A stretch of 64,000 bases of DNA, from assembly GCA_002163975.1 (NCBI GenBank), contig CP019636.1, forward strand, positions 2,021,001 to 2,085,000. Direction: 5' to 3'. The position numbers and the translations under genes were made by a program. Shown piece after piece: positions 43,398-52,568 of the stretch; within the stretch, counting starts at the first letter, position 1, and each line of letters begins with the position of its first letter. The DNA comes from Nostocales cyanobacterium HT-58-2. Its GTDB lineage: Bacteria > Cyanobacteriota > Cyanobacteriia > Cyanobacteriales > Nostocaceae. Under the pieces are notes generated by a model. It was given only the letters and a program-made list of their open reading frames with translations, did no database searches and was not told the origin of the DNA.

Positions 43398-44336
43398 CTA
43401 TGGTGTCGCAAGTTCTAAATTAGCTTTCTGGCGCTTTTGCGCCTCAGCATACTCTAGCTTTTGCAACAACTCTTGCGTTAATTGATAAAATGCTTTTGAC
43501 CCTGGTGTGCTGGGATTGTTCACAACAACCGGCGTAAAACTGTCAACTGCCTTAGCAACATTCACATCAACAGGTATTTGAATCTGACAAATTCTTGCAT
43601 CGCCAAAATCTTGATGAACGCGTTGCATGACTTGTTTATAGTATCTTCCAGTCAAAAAGTTAGTGTTGGACATTGTGAAGACAATACCCAGCATAGATAT
43701 ATCTATATTTGCTTCGTTTTCGTGACTTTCTTTCAACTGGGCAATGCGTCTTTCTAGCAATTGAATACCCACAACAGATAATGGTTCTGGTTTAGCAGGA
43801 AGTATATAGAAATTACTAGTTGCCAAAGCACTACGAGTTAAAAGATTATACCCAGGAGCGCAGTCCAAGATGATAAAATCATATTCTTGTCGAACTGGTT
43901 CTAAGATTTTCCCTAGCAAAACTCTTTCAAAACGATTCCAAATCGTTTCAAATTCATTTTCACCCAAACTTACTGCTTGTTGATGCAGCATTTCTGAGAC
44001 AACAAATTCATCATATAGGTCAATATCTCCTGGTAATAAATCTAGTCCAGGGATTTGACAAACCTGAGGCTGAATAATATCTTGAATTGTTAATTTTGCT
44101 CTTGACGAAGGGGTGATAATATCATCTATCAAATATCTTAATGTCCGTCTTTGTTTGCGAATCTTAGCAAAGTCAACAGGGGACATAAGACTAAGTGTGG
44201 CACTAATTTGACTATCTAAATCAAGCACAAGCACCCGCTTGCCATGATTTTTGACTAAACAAGTCGCTACATTAACAGTCAGGGTTGTTTTGCCAACCCC
44301 GCCCTTCATATTTGCAGTTGCAATGACATATCCCAT
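43398..44336 (-). CDS. ParA-family ATPase
   Basis: The 312-residue protein has the deviant Walker A motif MKGGVGKTTLTVNVA, the switch region LDLDSQISATLSL and the Walker B-like YDFIILDCAPGYNLLTRSAL. Such ATPases position plasmids, chromosomes or protein clusters. No parB-like gene follows, so it is an orphan here, perhaps a remnant of a mobile element or a MinD/ParA-like positioner. It is the last gene of the minus-strand block and is separated from hepT by a 383-bp spacer. Confidence 0.9.
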   Translation of the reverse strand: MGYVIATANMKGGVGKTTLTVNVATCLVKNHGKRVLVLDLDSQISATLSLMSPVDFAKIRKQRRTLRYLIDDIITPSSRAKLTIQDIIQPQVCQIPGLDLLPGDIDLYDEFVVSEMLHQQAVSLGENEFETIWNRFERVLLGKILEPVRQEYDFIILDCAPGYNLLTRSALATSNFYILPAKPEPLSVVGIQLLERRIAQLKESHENEANIDISMLGIVFTMSNTNFLTGRYYKQVMQRVHQDFGDARICQIQIPVDVNVAKAVDSFTPVVVNNPSTPGSKAFYQLTQELLQKLEYAEAQKRQKANLELATP

Positions 44337-44719
44337 TGGTGACTTCCTCTAATAAAGCATTCTCATCTACTTAACGCAAACATTTCGTTATAGATAGAAA
44401 ATTTTTGCTAAGTTTAATATTTTTAAATTGTCAAAAACGTTACCTCAGTGACACTTCTTCAAGCAAAGCAGTCAAAATTATAGCAGTGAGTGGTACATTG
44501 GTGGGGATATGAGAGTGTAAAATCTCTAGCGCAGGGGAAAATTTCCCAGTTTCAGTCAATAGCAAAAAAAACACAGCCGACTTCCCTTGTTGAAGCTACG
44601 GGATGGGTAGAACAGATGGCTAGGTTTCCTGAAGAGACTTTCTATGAAGGTTGGCAAAAATTAATTGAGTGTGTTAGACACAATTTTAAAAAGTTATATG
44701 CACTTGCGTTATTTTCTCC
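44337..44719. other. Spacer between parA and hepT with possible gene remnant
   Basis: The plus strand from a GTG at 44490 is open to 44831 and encodes EATGWVEQMARFPEETFYEG-type text that looks protein-like, then runs into the antisense of hepT. It may be the broken end of a gene, but I do not recognise it. Confidence 0.3.
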
Positions 44720-45067
44720 TCACGTACCTTCTCCTTCCAGCTTTTGTAACATTTCCTCAACTGTAACCTTTAATTCTGGTAAATTTTGCTCTATTACTCC
44801 CCAAACTCGATTTAGATTAACTTTCAAATAATTATGAATCAATACATCACGGAAGCCTGCTATTTGTTGCCAAGGAACATTTGGATAAGCTTCTTTCAAA
44901 TCAGTAGATAATCGCTTCGTTGCTTCACCAATAATCTCAAAATTCCGAATCACAGCATCTTGAATTATTAACGTTTGCATAAATACCTCTTTGCCCTCAA
45001 AAGTATAAGATTCAATCCGCTCAATACATTCTTTAATATTGCTTAAATAAAGACGGTCATCTTTCAT
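44720..45067 (-). CDS. hepT: HepT-like HEPN toxin
   Basis: This 115-residue HEPN-fold (DUF86) protein has the RNase motif R-x4-H in RDVLIHNYLKVN (about 84-95) and a helical core (MKDDRLYLSNIKECIERIES). In the HepT/MntA pair the HEPN toxin cuts RNA and is silenced by AMP transfer from MntA. Its ATG overlaps the mntA stop by 4 bp (ATGA at 45064-45067), so the two are translationally coupled. Confidence 0.9.
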   Translation of the reverse strand: MKDDRLYLSNIKECIERIESYTFEGKEVFMQTLIIQDAVIRNFEIIGEATKRLSTDLKEAYPNVPWQQIAGFRDVLIHNYLKVNLNRVWGVIEQNLPELKVTVEEMLQKLEGEGT

Positions 45068-45354
45068 AGAATGACAGCCTCTTTCAAGACTCTTTCTTTA
45101 ATACCAGGATGCAAAGTTTCTGATTCTGCAACATCTACTTTACGTCCTAATAAAGCTTCCAGTGATTGCATCAATGCAATTTGATCTAATAGAGTTCTTT
45201 GTGGCTCAATTTCTACCAGAAAATCCACATCGCTATCTGGTCTTGCTTCTCCCCTAGCAACGGAACCAAAAACTCGGACATTAGAAGCTCCGTATTTGGC
45301 AGCAATTTGTAAGATTTTTTCTCGGTAAGGTAATAGTAATTCATCAATTCCCAT
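45064..45354 (-). CDS. mntA: MntA-like nucleotidyltransferase antitoxin
   Basis: This 96-residue minimal nucleotidyltransferase has the motif VFGSVARGEARPDSDVDFLV, with the two catalytic Asp in DSDVDF. It modifies the HEPN toxin. It begins 58 bp after the FtsK fusion gene on the same strand, so it may belong to the same transcript. Confidence 0.92.
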   Translation of the reverse strand: MGIDELLLPYREKILQIAAKYGASNVRVFGSVARGEARPDSDVDFLVEIEPQRTLLDQIALMQSLEALLGRKVDVAESETLHPGIKERVLKEAVIL

Positions 45355-45412
45355 AACTAAATCTACACAATTTTTTCAATCCTTAATAAAAGTATATTTT
45401 TAAGTACTAAGC

Positions 45413-48022
45413 TTAGGCTGGCAATAAGCTAATAGCAGTTGCTAGTAAACTCTGTAACCGCTGTGATTGAGCGCCAATTTGGTAGAGTAAATCACCTTTC
45501 CCTAACAAGCGTGCAGCGAATGTTTGTTTACCCCCTAAGATAATTGCTGAGTCAGCTTCACTAGCAGTTCTCAATGCAACTCGTCCTGGTAGATTTGAGC
45601 GGATAATTGGGGTAACAATACTTGCTTCAGGACGTTGAGTCGCGATAATCAAATGAATTCCAGCTGCTCTTGCCATTGCGCCAAGTCGTTTAATGCTTTG
45701 TTCTAACGACGTGCGGGATTCCTTTTCTGCCATGAAGTCAGCATATTCATCAAAGATACAGACAATACGAGGCAAAGGCTGACGAGAACGTTGATTATAC
45801 GTACTTAAATCAGCGCATTTCGCTTTTTCAAACTGCTGGTAGCGGAATTCCATTTCTGTTACCAGTTGTTGCATCAGTTCAATCGCGCGATCGCTGTCTT
45901 TGACAACTGGTGAATGCAACCACTGCATCTGCTCAAACTCAGGAAATGTAACTCTTTTAGGATCGACGAGAGCGATTTGCAAATTTTGTGGGGAATGACG
46001 AACAATGAGACTTAGAAGGAGCGATCGCAAAAATTCACTCTTTCCACTTCCAGTCGTACCCCCTACTAAAAAGTGACAAGTATTTGGATCGGACAAATCA
46101 GCCTCTATCAATTGCCCTTCTAAATTTACCCCAACTGCAATTTTCACTGGTGCTGTTGCTGGTAAAGTTTGCAATTTTATATAATCCTCAAACTTAGCAA
46201 TTTGTCTGTCTGGACGAGGTAAGTCAACACTGACATATCCCGCCTGAGGAGAAATGAGAGGCGGATTTGCTAACCCTAACTGAACTTGCAAATCAGCTGA
46301 TAACTTCAGCAAGGAGTTGACTTTAACACCAAGCTGGGGTTTGAGTTTCACCCGGATAAAAGCTGGACCAACAGCCGCTCCGTGATAATCTACATCTAGA
46401 CCAAAAGATTGCAGAGTGTTAACTAAATCTTTACCCATGTCATCAGCATTATGTGAGTGCTGATCAAGATTTTCATTTTCTGTTTGCCCATTTTGCTCAT
46501 CTGTTTCTTGTTGATTCTGTTTGTACGATGACTCTTCAGTTTGAGATTTTTCAACAAAGAAACTTTGACACTTTTGCTGCTGTGGACAAATTTTGCACAG
46601 GTGAGGTTGGGTTGTTGGCGGTGGGGGATTGGGTAATGGTGGTTCCCAGCTCAACCATTGACACATTTGCTGTAATTTATAGGGAATCAGCTGATGCACT
46701 GTATTTTCCAGTTGTTCCCAGGTATATTGATATTCTTTGAATTCTGGCAAAACACAGTAAACTGCTGAGTCAACAGCTACTTTTTTCTTTTGCCATAGCA
46801 TATAGCTATAAAGTGCAACTTGGGCTAATTGCGCTGATGGATCAGCAGTCTGATAGGTTTTAAACTCTACGACACAGAGGCGTTTTTTTTCAAAGTTATA
46901 GACTAAACAATCAAATTCCCCTGCTACCCGTTGCTGTGTGTCATTAGGTAAATCAAAATAGTGCTCTAGCTTACGCTCTTCGCCGATAAAAGTATTACGA
47001 ATGACTGTTTCTGCACTACAATAGCGTCGATTGATGATTAGCAATTCTGCAAAGTGTCGGATAAGTCGTTGTAATCCTTGCCAAACTTGCAGTAGTGCTT
47101 GTGCTTGGTTAGCATCTTTTTTAATAACTTGCTGTAGGTAAGGATAGAACTTGACTTCATAAAAAAGCTGTTGCATACCAGAGGTAATTTCCTCTACCTG
47201 CAATTGGGCAGCAGATGATTGAAACAAATCTTTCAATCGCGGTTCATGATTAGCTAAACTCACAAATTCATCAGCTAATTGATGGAATGCCTTACCAATT
47301 TCAGTATGACTATTTCGTGATAAAAATAAGGTATTTCCTCCAAAATGCTGATTCAAATAGAAAAGGCGAGGACATTCAAAGGCAACTCTGATGTTAGTAG
47401 CATTTAAAGATGAATTTTCAAATTTTCCTGTTAACTCGCTTGAAACATTAGCTACCATATCAAAAATATTATTTATAATATCAGGATTAGAAATTTCTAA
47501 TAAGCGGCGATGCACAGCAGCCAAATAAACTGTATCCAATGCAGCATATTGTAACTGCTTTTGGCTAAGAGGGCGTTTTCCCCAGTCACTTGCTTGTTCT
47601 TCTTTATCTACATTAGAAAAGTGACAAAGTTCTACTGCTAAGGTTTTAAGTTGTAAATTGGATACTTGCAAAACTTCACGAGTTATCTTTCTGGCTAGCT
47701 TCAGTGTGCAGGTAATATTTTGTGCTAACTGTCCTCCCAGATATTTCAAATCGAAGCTGGCGTTATGAAATACCTTTTCTATATTAGGATTAACCATGAT
47801 TTGGTTAATAAAATCTGCCGCTAAATCAGGTTTTTTTAACATATCGAGAATAAAAACAGATTCACCCACAGAATCTATCGGGTTAGCCAACACTTGAATT
47901 AGCGATAATCTTGGATGGTAAGTATTCCAGTTAGCGATTTCTGTATCTAGCCATAGTGTTTTAGCCAAGGCAAATTTGGCTATTTGCGCTTGGATTTCAG
48001 TAGCTTGTGTGAGGTATTGCAT
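45413..48022 (-). CDS. DEDDy exonuclease / Cas4-like nuclease / FtsK translocase fusion
   Basis: The 869-residue protein joins three modules. Residues 1-175 are RNase D-like: Asp26 and Glu28 (LWLDTEIANW), Asp91 (FHNASFDLKYL) and Tyr159/Asp163 (QYAALDTVYL). Residues about 205-490 look like a Cas4/AddB-type PD-(D/E)xK nuclease: Cys217 (AFECPRLFYL), His247, Asp371 (GEFDCLV), Glu386/Lys388 (CVVEFKTY), and a C-terminal cluster Cys476, Cys479, Cys485 that with Cys217 could hold a 4Fe-4S group. A polar linker (490-530) leads to an FtsK/SpoIIIE part: an alpha-beta domain (530-640) and the motor with Walker A GGTTGSGKS (654-662) and Walker B IVCIFDEY (753-760). No membrane helix is seen, so this is a soluble motor. 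It starts 22 bp after the AAA+ gene. The combination is unusual and suggests DNA tracking coupled to end resection. Confidence 0.85.
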   Translation of the reverse strand: MQYLTQATEIQAQIAKFALAKTLWLDTEIANWNTYHPRLSLIQVLANPIDSVGESVFILDMLKKPDLAADFINQIMVNPNIEKVFHNASFDLKYLGGQLAQNITCTLKLARKITREVLQVSNLQLKTLAVELCHFSNVDKEEQASDWGKRPLSQKQLQYAALDTVYLAAVHRRLLEISNPDIINNIFDMVANVSSELTGKFENSSLNATNIRVAFECPRLFYLNQHFGGNTLFLSRNSHTEIGKAFHQLADEFVSLANHEPRLKDLFQSSAAQLQVEEITSGMQQLFYEVKFYPYLQQVIKKDANQAQALLQVWQGLQRLIRHFAELLIINRRYCSAETVIRNTFIGEERKLEHYFDLPNDTQQRVAGEFDCLVYNFEKKRLCVVEFKTYQTADPSAQLAQVALYSYMLWQKKKVAVDSAVYCVLPEFKEYQYTWEQLENTVHQLIPYKLQQMCQWLSWEPPLPNPPPPTTQPHLCKICPQQQKCQSFFVEKSQTEESSYKQNQQETDEQNGQTENENLDQHSHNADDMGKDLVNTLQSFGLDVDYHGAAVGPAFIRVKLKPQLGVKVNSLLKLSADLQVQLGLANPPLISPQAGYVSVDLPRPDRQIAKFEDYIKLQTLPATAPVKIAVGVNLEGQLIEADLSDPNTCHFLVGGTTGSGKSEFLRSLLLSLIVRHSPQNLQIALVDPKRVTFPEFEQMQWLHSPVVKDSDRAIELMQQLVTEMEFRYQQFEKAKCADLSTYNQRSRQPLPRIVCIFDEYADFMAEKESRTSLEQSIKRLGAMARAAGIHLIIATQRPEASIVTPIIRSNLPGRVALRTASEADSAIILGGKQTFAARLLGKGDLLYQIGAQSQRLQSLLATAISLLPA

Positions 48023-48044
48023 TGGCTAAAATTTAAAACAAAAA

Positions 48045-50198
48045 TTATGTTTGAGCTATGAAACAAATTAATTGGTCTTGTAACTTAGCTTTTGGATTAA
48101 TAATTTTTACCTTCTTTTCTTGACACAAGAGTTCAATCAAGAGTTGAACTTCACTTTCTTTTACAAAAGGAAACTGACTAGTAGACTGTGTAAGTAAAGT
48201 TATTACTCCCATGTAACCTTGGGTTTTGATTAAATTCAACAAGAAATCTTTAACAGGTCTTAAATCTTTTTTTCTATTGCTATCATCAATCTGCTCTTGT
48301 TTGGAAACAATTTTTAAATCTTGCAATAAAATACAGTTATGCAAAATATTGCATTCACGGATTAAAGTTTGTAGTTCCTGTAAAGTAATGGTTTTATCTA
48401 CAAGCACTAATTCATTAGCTTCCACTGAATTCACAAAGCTCTGATATGTTGCCAAGTAGTGAACAGAAGAAAGATTAGGTTTGATATGACGATGATTAGT
48501 ATATGTAAAAATTTGTTGGTAGAGTTGATTTCCAGCAAGTTTTGGATTTCCTATACTTCCAGCCCTAATTAAGTACATGGTTTGACAGAGATTTTGCTGA
48601 ATAGCTTTCTGGCAAGCATTCATCATATTGAAAAAACTTGCCATGCTTGAATCTTCTGTCCAGACTATCCCAACTCGTTCACGCTTACCAGGCTGTTGAT
48701 AACTCAAAGAATAACTGGCGTACCTTCCACTTATAAGTTTCGGCTTGATTTCCTGTACTTGTAATGCCTCCAAAGCTTGTTGCAACATCAAAATTAGATC
48801 GGATGCGGCTAACAAGGTAATTTTGGTATTTTTTTCCTGAACTTTTTGATATTCCTGCTGCCATAGCAATTCAAATTCAGCTTTAATTCTCTCGCTGTCA
48901 TTTATAGTAGGTTGTAGTCTAGGAATTATCGGAGTTTGAGTAGAATCAGCTTTTTTTGTTATGGGTATAATAATTTCTTTACTATTCGCCGTTAGTGACT
49001 GTTTTGATGGAGGACTAATTACAAGCTTAATAGTATCAGTATTTTGAGTATTTAATAGTGAAAGCTTGTATTTGTGATATTCCTGCTTACCCAAAATAAA
49101 TGCATTTCTGGGTAGAGTTTTTCCACGAGGAAAATTTTGCTTTAATACTTGCCGAGTTAATGGGAAAATATTTGAAGCTGGCTGGGGACTAGCTTGCTGG
49201 TGTAAGTATTTTAATTGATAAGCCCAAAGTGCTTCGGCTTCTTCGAGCGTGATTGGTTTTAACTTAACCGCTTGATGAATTCCTGCTTTATCAGACTGTT
49301 GAATTTTGTCAATATGTCGGTTCCAAGTCTGAGTAACGATACTAATAATAACTAAAAAGTTTTTTAAGTTATCGCCGTGAATAGTTGTATTAACATCAAA
49401 TAAAGGTTGTATATCTAAAAAACCATCTGGTAATTTAGGTAGTGTCTCTAAGTTTTCAAAACATAAAACTACGGGCTGAGTTTCAGTAGAAATTTTACCA
49501 AAATTTGCCAAAATATTTTTAGCGACATCTTCCGTATCAATACAATGTCTAACTTTTAAGGTTTGCATAGATTCTTCACTTAAGTCATCTCCACGCAACC
49601 ATTCACAAGCTAAGTCAAATAATTCTGGATTGGTGAGGTCATGCAGTACACCAAAAAAAATGTCAGGATTGTAGATACCAGCTTTTTTGTATGTTTGCTT
49701 TAAGTGTTGAATAAATTTTTGCCTATCGCTTTGTAATAACTGCCAGATTTTATCATTAAAAAATCGCTCTTTGAGACTGCGTTTAGTAAAAGCAGATAAA
49801 CTTTTAAGCCACAGCATTAACTGAGACTCTTGCTGGTTCTCTGGAATTTCGATTAAGCTATCAACGGTATAGCGCAAAATATGACGCCAAATATTACCAC
49901 TATCAGCCCAGTTACATAGGATGTAGGCAAAAAAGGCTTTGGGGTTAAGTGTGCGCTTGATCCGACCGAGTAAATGACTTTTACCAGAACCAGAGTCACC
50001 TATAAGCAAGACAGTACGACTACGATGATCTGTAGCAACTAAGTCTAGTAGTCCTTCAATTTCAGCTATTGCCTCTTGATGAATTGACTCAACTGTAAGC
50101 GCAGAGTCTTGTGTCTCGCGCCAAAAATTCATAGGTTTCAAATTTATCAAGTCAAAGGGGTTAACCTCGCGTTTGATAATGTCGTTAATGGATGCCAT
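48045..50198 (-). CDS. AAA+/ORC-like ATPase, possible RcaG-like protein
   Basis: The 717-residue protein has an N-terminal P-loop ATPase domain with Walker A GDSGSGKS (67-74), preceded by the conserved entry INDIIKREVNPFDLINL, and a Walker B-like VVLCFENLE (243-251). Its look is that of an Orc1/Cdc6-like or KAP-like regulator. The C-terminal half has no domain I recognise; it includes a mixed alpha-beta stretch (about 475-640: ERVGIVWTEDSSMASFFNMM) and may end with winged-helix-like segments. It lies between the winged-helix gene (58 bp upstream) and the FtsK fusion (22 bp downstream). An ATPase named RcaG is encoded beside RcaD in Calothrix, which could be the same pair, but this is from memory. 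Confidence 0.75.
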   Translation of the reverse strand: MASINDIIKREVNPFDLINLKPMNFWRETQDSALTVESIHQEAIAEIEGLLDLVATDHRSRTVLLIGDSGSGKSHLLGRIKRTLNPKAFFAYILCNWADSGNIWRHILRYTVDSLIEIPENQQESQLMLWLKSLSAFTKRSLKERFFNDKIWQLLQSDRQKFIQHLKQTYKKAGIYNPDIFFGVLHDLTNPELFDLACEWLRGDDLSEESMQTLKVRHCIDTEDVAKNILANFGKISTETQPVVLCFENLETLPKLPDGFLDIQPLFDVNTTIHGDNLKNFLVIISIVTQTWNRHIDKIQQSDKAGIHQAVKLKPITLEEAEALWAYQLKYLHQQASPQPASNIFPLTRQVLKQNFPRGKTLPRNAFILGKQEYHKYKLSLLNTQNTDTIKLVISPPSKQSLTANSKEIIIPITKKADSTQTPIIPRLQPTINDSERIKAEFELLWQQEYQKVQEKNTKITLLAASDLILMLQQALEALQVQEIKPKLISGRYASYSLSYQQPGKRERVGIVWTEDSSMASFFNMMNACQKAIQQNLCQTMYLIRAGSIGNPKLAGNQLYQQIFTYTNHRHIKPNLSSVHYLATYQSFVNSVEANELVLVDKTITLQELQTLIRECNILHNCILLQDLKIVSKQEQIDDSNRKKDLRPVKDFLLNLIKTQGYMGVITLLTQSTSQFPFVKESEVQLLIELLCQEKKVKIINPKAKLQDQLICFIAQT

Positions 50199-50256
50199 AG
50201 TTAAATCGTGGTGTGAGTAGCGAACTAATTTTTCTGTAAAAACACTATATATATTG

Positions 50257-51108
50257 CTAGTTCACACTAATAAAGAAGAGTGAACCACCAATGTTTTGAG
50301 AAATTCCACTATCAATTTGCTCTGGAGTATAGGGTGTCGGATCTACCAACGTACCCAATTCAATTTGATCGCTTTCTTCCAGACGATACAGCGCCTTATC
50401 TAATTCATCCCGTGACAACGGAGGCTGTAACTTTTCCCGCAGATGAAAAATCGGCAAATAATTATCAGTACCTAGCTCCCGATCCAATTTCTGGATAGTT
50501 TGTAAAACTTCTTCATCAGTAATATCGATAATTGTTACAGCAGTCGGCTCTTCCTTAATTGCAGGTAAAAGAGATACCTGTTCTGGTTTACCGTGCAAAG
50601 ATTTTCGCAAAAAGCGCACATAATTATTCAGCAAATCCAAGCTGATGTTTGCAGTACCCCTGGGATTGTAATCATCCCGCAAATACTCAATTCCTCGTTC
50701 GGTAAGCCATACCTCAGCTTTAGTCTTCTTAATCTTGGTTTCAACTTCAATTAATCCCTTTTCATCAAAGCGTTGCAAGATAGTGTCTCGTTCCCCAGCC
50801 TTGACTGATTTGACACTGATTTTACTTGGTGTAATTTTTCCTGAAGCCTTGCCTATACTCTCCAGTACCTTCACTTCATCAGGTGTAAGCGGTAACTGAC
50901 TCGTATCAGTTTTAAGTAAAGCGCGACCAGGCGGTAAAATTTTAACTGCGCCAATCTCGCGGGAATAGTCTACCAGTTCGCGATCGCCCAAATCACGACA
51001 AATTTTATCCTTACCTTTAAAAGCTTTGAAAGTACTGGAACTAAGGCTTGACCTATAATCAGGGCATCCTAACAACTTTAGTAAGAACTTCAGCTCATTT
51101 GTATCCAT
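50257..51108 (-). CDS. Winged-helix DNA-binding protein, possible RcaD-like transcription factor
   Basis: The 283-residue protein has two probable winged-helix regions. The clearer one is about 75-145 (LTPDEVKVLESIGKASGKIT, then TILQRFDEKGLIEVETKIKK and VWLTERGIEYL). A C-terminal domain (about 195-283) has DITDEEVLQTIQKLDRELG and a further helix-turn pattern, DELDKALYRLEES. It is the first gene of the three-gene set and could regulate it or bind DNA for the motor. Length and context fit RcaD of Calothrix, a phycobilisome-gene regulator, but I could not check this. No signal peptide. Confidence 0.65.
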   Translation of the reverse strand: MDTNELKFLLKLLGCPDYRSSLSSSTFKAFKGKDKICRDLGDRELVDYSREIGAVKILPPGRALLKTDTSQLPLTPDEVKVLESIGKASGKITPSKISVKSVKAGERDTILQRFDEKGLIEVETKIKKTKAEVWLTERGIEYLRDDYNPRGTANISLDLLNNYVRFLRKSLHGKPEQVSLLPAIKEEPTAVTIIDITDEEVLQTIQKLDRELGTDNYLPIFHLREKLQPPLSRDELDKALYRLEESDQIELGTLVDPTPYTPEQIDSGISQNIGGSLFFISVN

Positions 51109-51315
51109 GCAAGTAATTTTGCCTAAATTGGAATCAGGACTAATTTATTTAGAATGGCAACAATTTACACACTACCTCTATCCTATCTATAATTTAGAAC
51201 GTCCGGGCAGTATCAATGTTACTAAACAGACATAAAACTTAATGTTAGATTTTGTACTTCAACCCAACCTATCTACTGCTCTACTTTCTTTGCACCTTCG
51301 GGCAAGGTATTTTCC

Positions 51316-52263
51316 CTACCCCTTCACCCTTCTCACCAACCCAAACGCCCAAGGACGCAACCCTACAGGTAACAGCGACAAACCCAACCCAGTCCACGCC
51401 TTAGCAGGAGAAAAAGACTTCCCTGCTAAAACCAACTCCCTTCCTTTTTGCGTCTCACCTTTTTCAATCAACCGTAAACCTAACAATAACTGAGTTTCTA
51501 AAAGACGCTGTTCCCTAATTTCCTCCAGCTTCTCAAACTCAAATTGATAACTTTTTAAATACTGCAATTTATCTGTTAAATAAGGAATTGCTCTATCAAT
51601 ACCTTGCTGTTGTGTATGAAAGCGATATTCCATTAACAATTCTGGTAAATAATAACCTTTCTTCCCTGCTAAAGCCAGCCGTACAAATAAATCATTATCT
51701 TCACAGTTTTGCCAATTAGGTTGCATAAATCCCAATTCATGTAAGACTGAACGGCGAAATAAAGTTGCACCTATCTGAAAACTTTGTTTAACAAACACAA
51801 CTTCCAATAAATTATCAACAACGCCTTCTGGTAAATTCGCCCTACCCCAACGCTGAGAATTTTCTTGGGTTTTTGCTTCATCTCGAATGTTGTTAATATC
51901 AATCACCCAGTGGTCAGTACCAACAAAATCAATGCTAGAGTCTTTGTCAAGAATTTCAGTGGTACGTGATAGAAAATCTGGGGTTAATCTATCATCATCA
52001 TCAAATTTGATAAAATATTCACCCGTTGCAGCATCAAAGCCAGAACGCATATTATTGCTTTTTCCAATATTTTGCGGATGACGGATGTATTTGATGCGGT
52101 TATCTGTATACTGCAATATGAGTTCAGATGTACCATCACAAGAACCATCATCACAGACAATTAACTCAAAATCTTGATAAGTCTGCTGAAGTACACTTTC
52201 AATGGCGAAAGGTAACAAATTGATACGGTTAAAAGTTGGAATACAGACGCTTACTTGAGGCAT
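51316..52263 (-). CDS. Family 2 glycosyltransferase
   Basis: This 315-residue GT-A enzyme starts MPQVSVCIPTFNRINLLPFA, with the nucleotide-sugar Asp in VCDDGSCDGTSEL and the metal-binding motif KFDDDDRLTPDF. The upstream ATG at 52290 adds nine residues and is less likely, since family members begin just before the first strand. It is cytosolic or membrane-facing and adds a sugar to a lipid or surface glycan. It is divergent from a family 4 enzyme about 300 bp away, so the two may serve the same glycan. Confidence 0.9.
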   Translation of the reverse strand: MPQVSVCIPTFNRINLLPFAIESVLQQTYQDFELIVCDDGSCDGTSELILQYTDNRIKYIRHPQNIGKSNNMRSGFDAATGEYFIKFDDDDRLTPDFLSRTTEILDKDSSIDFVGTDHWVIDINNIRDEAKTQENSQRWGRANLPEGVVDNLLEVVFVKQSFQIGATLFRRSVLHELGFMQPNWQNCEDNDLFVRLALAGKKGYYLPELLMEYRFHTQQQGIDRAIPYLTDKLQYLKSYQFEFEKLEEIREQRLLETQLLLGLRLIEKGETQKGRELVLAGKSFSPAKAWTGLGLSLLPVGLRPWAFGLVRRVKG

Positions 52264-52431
52264 ATTTATTTTAGTTTTAGGACAAACCATACTAATAGTT
52301 CAGAACTTTTTCTTAAAAGAAATATTGAATTTTTCCTTTTCATGGTTTGATATTTTTCTAAATCTTTACGTATAAATACTAAAAAAATTGCTGAAAAAAT
52401 TTATGATGTGTACAAGTAGCTCGATGTGAAG

Positions 52432-52540
52432 AAATGTAGGATGGAAAGCGTAACCGATGCTGTCCAAGAGATAGATGCGTTACGGCTACGCCTAACGCAT
52501 CCTACAAAAATTCTGTCCGCTTACTTATCATCGCTGTCGT
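52432..52540. repeat. Dispersed intergenic repeat, copy 4
   Basis: This shorter copy has GATGTGAAGAAATGTAGGAT, an altered GGAAAGCGTAACCGATGCTG block, then GATGCGTTACGGC and its partner CTAACGCATCCTAC, ending TTCTGTCCGC. It lies in the promoter spacer between two divergent glycosyltransferases. Confidence 0.65.
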
Positions 52541-52568
52541 TGACCTAGTTTCTGCTACTGGGTAATCT

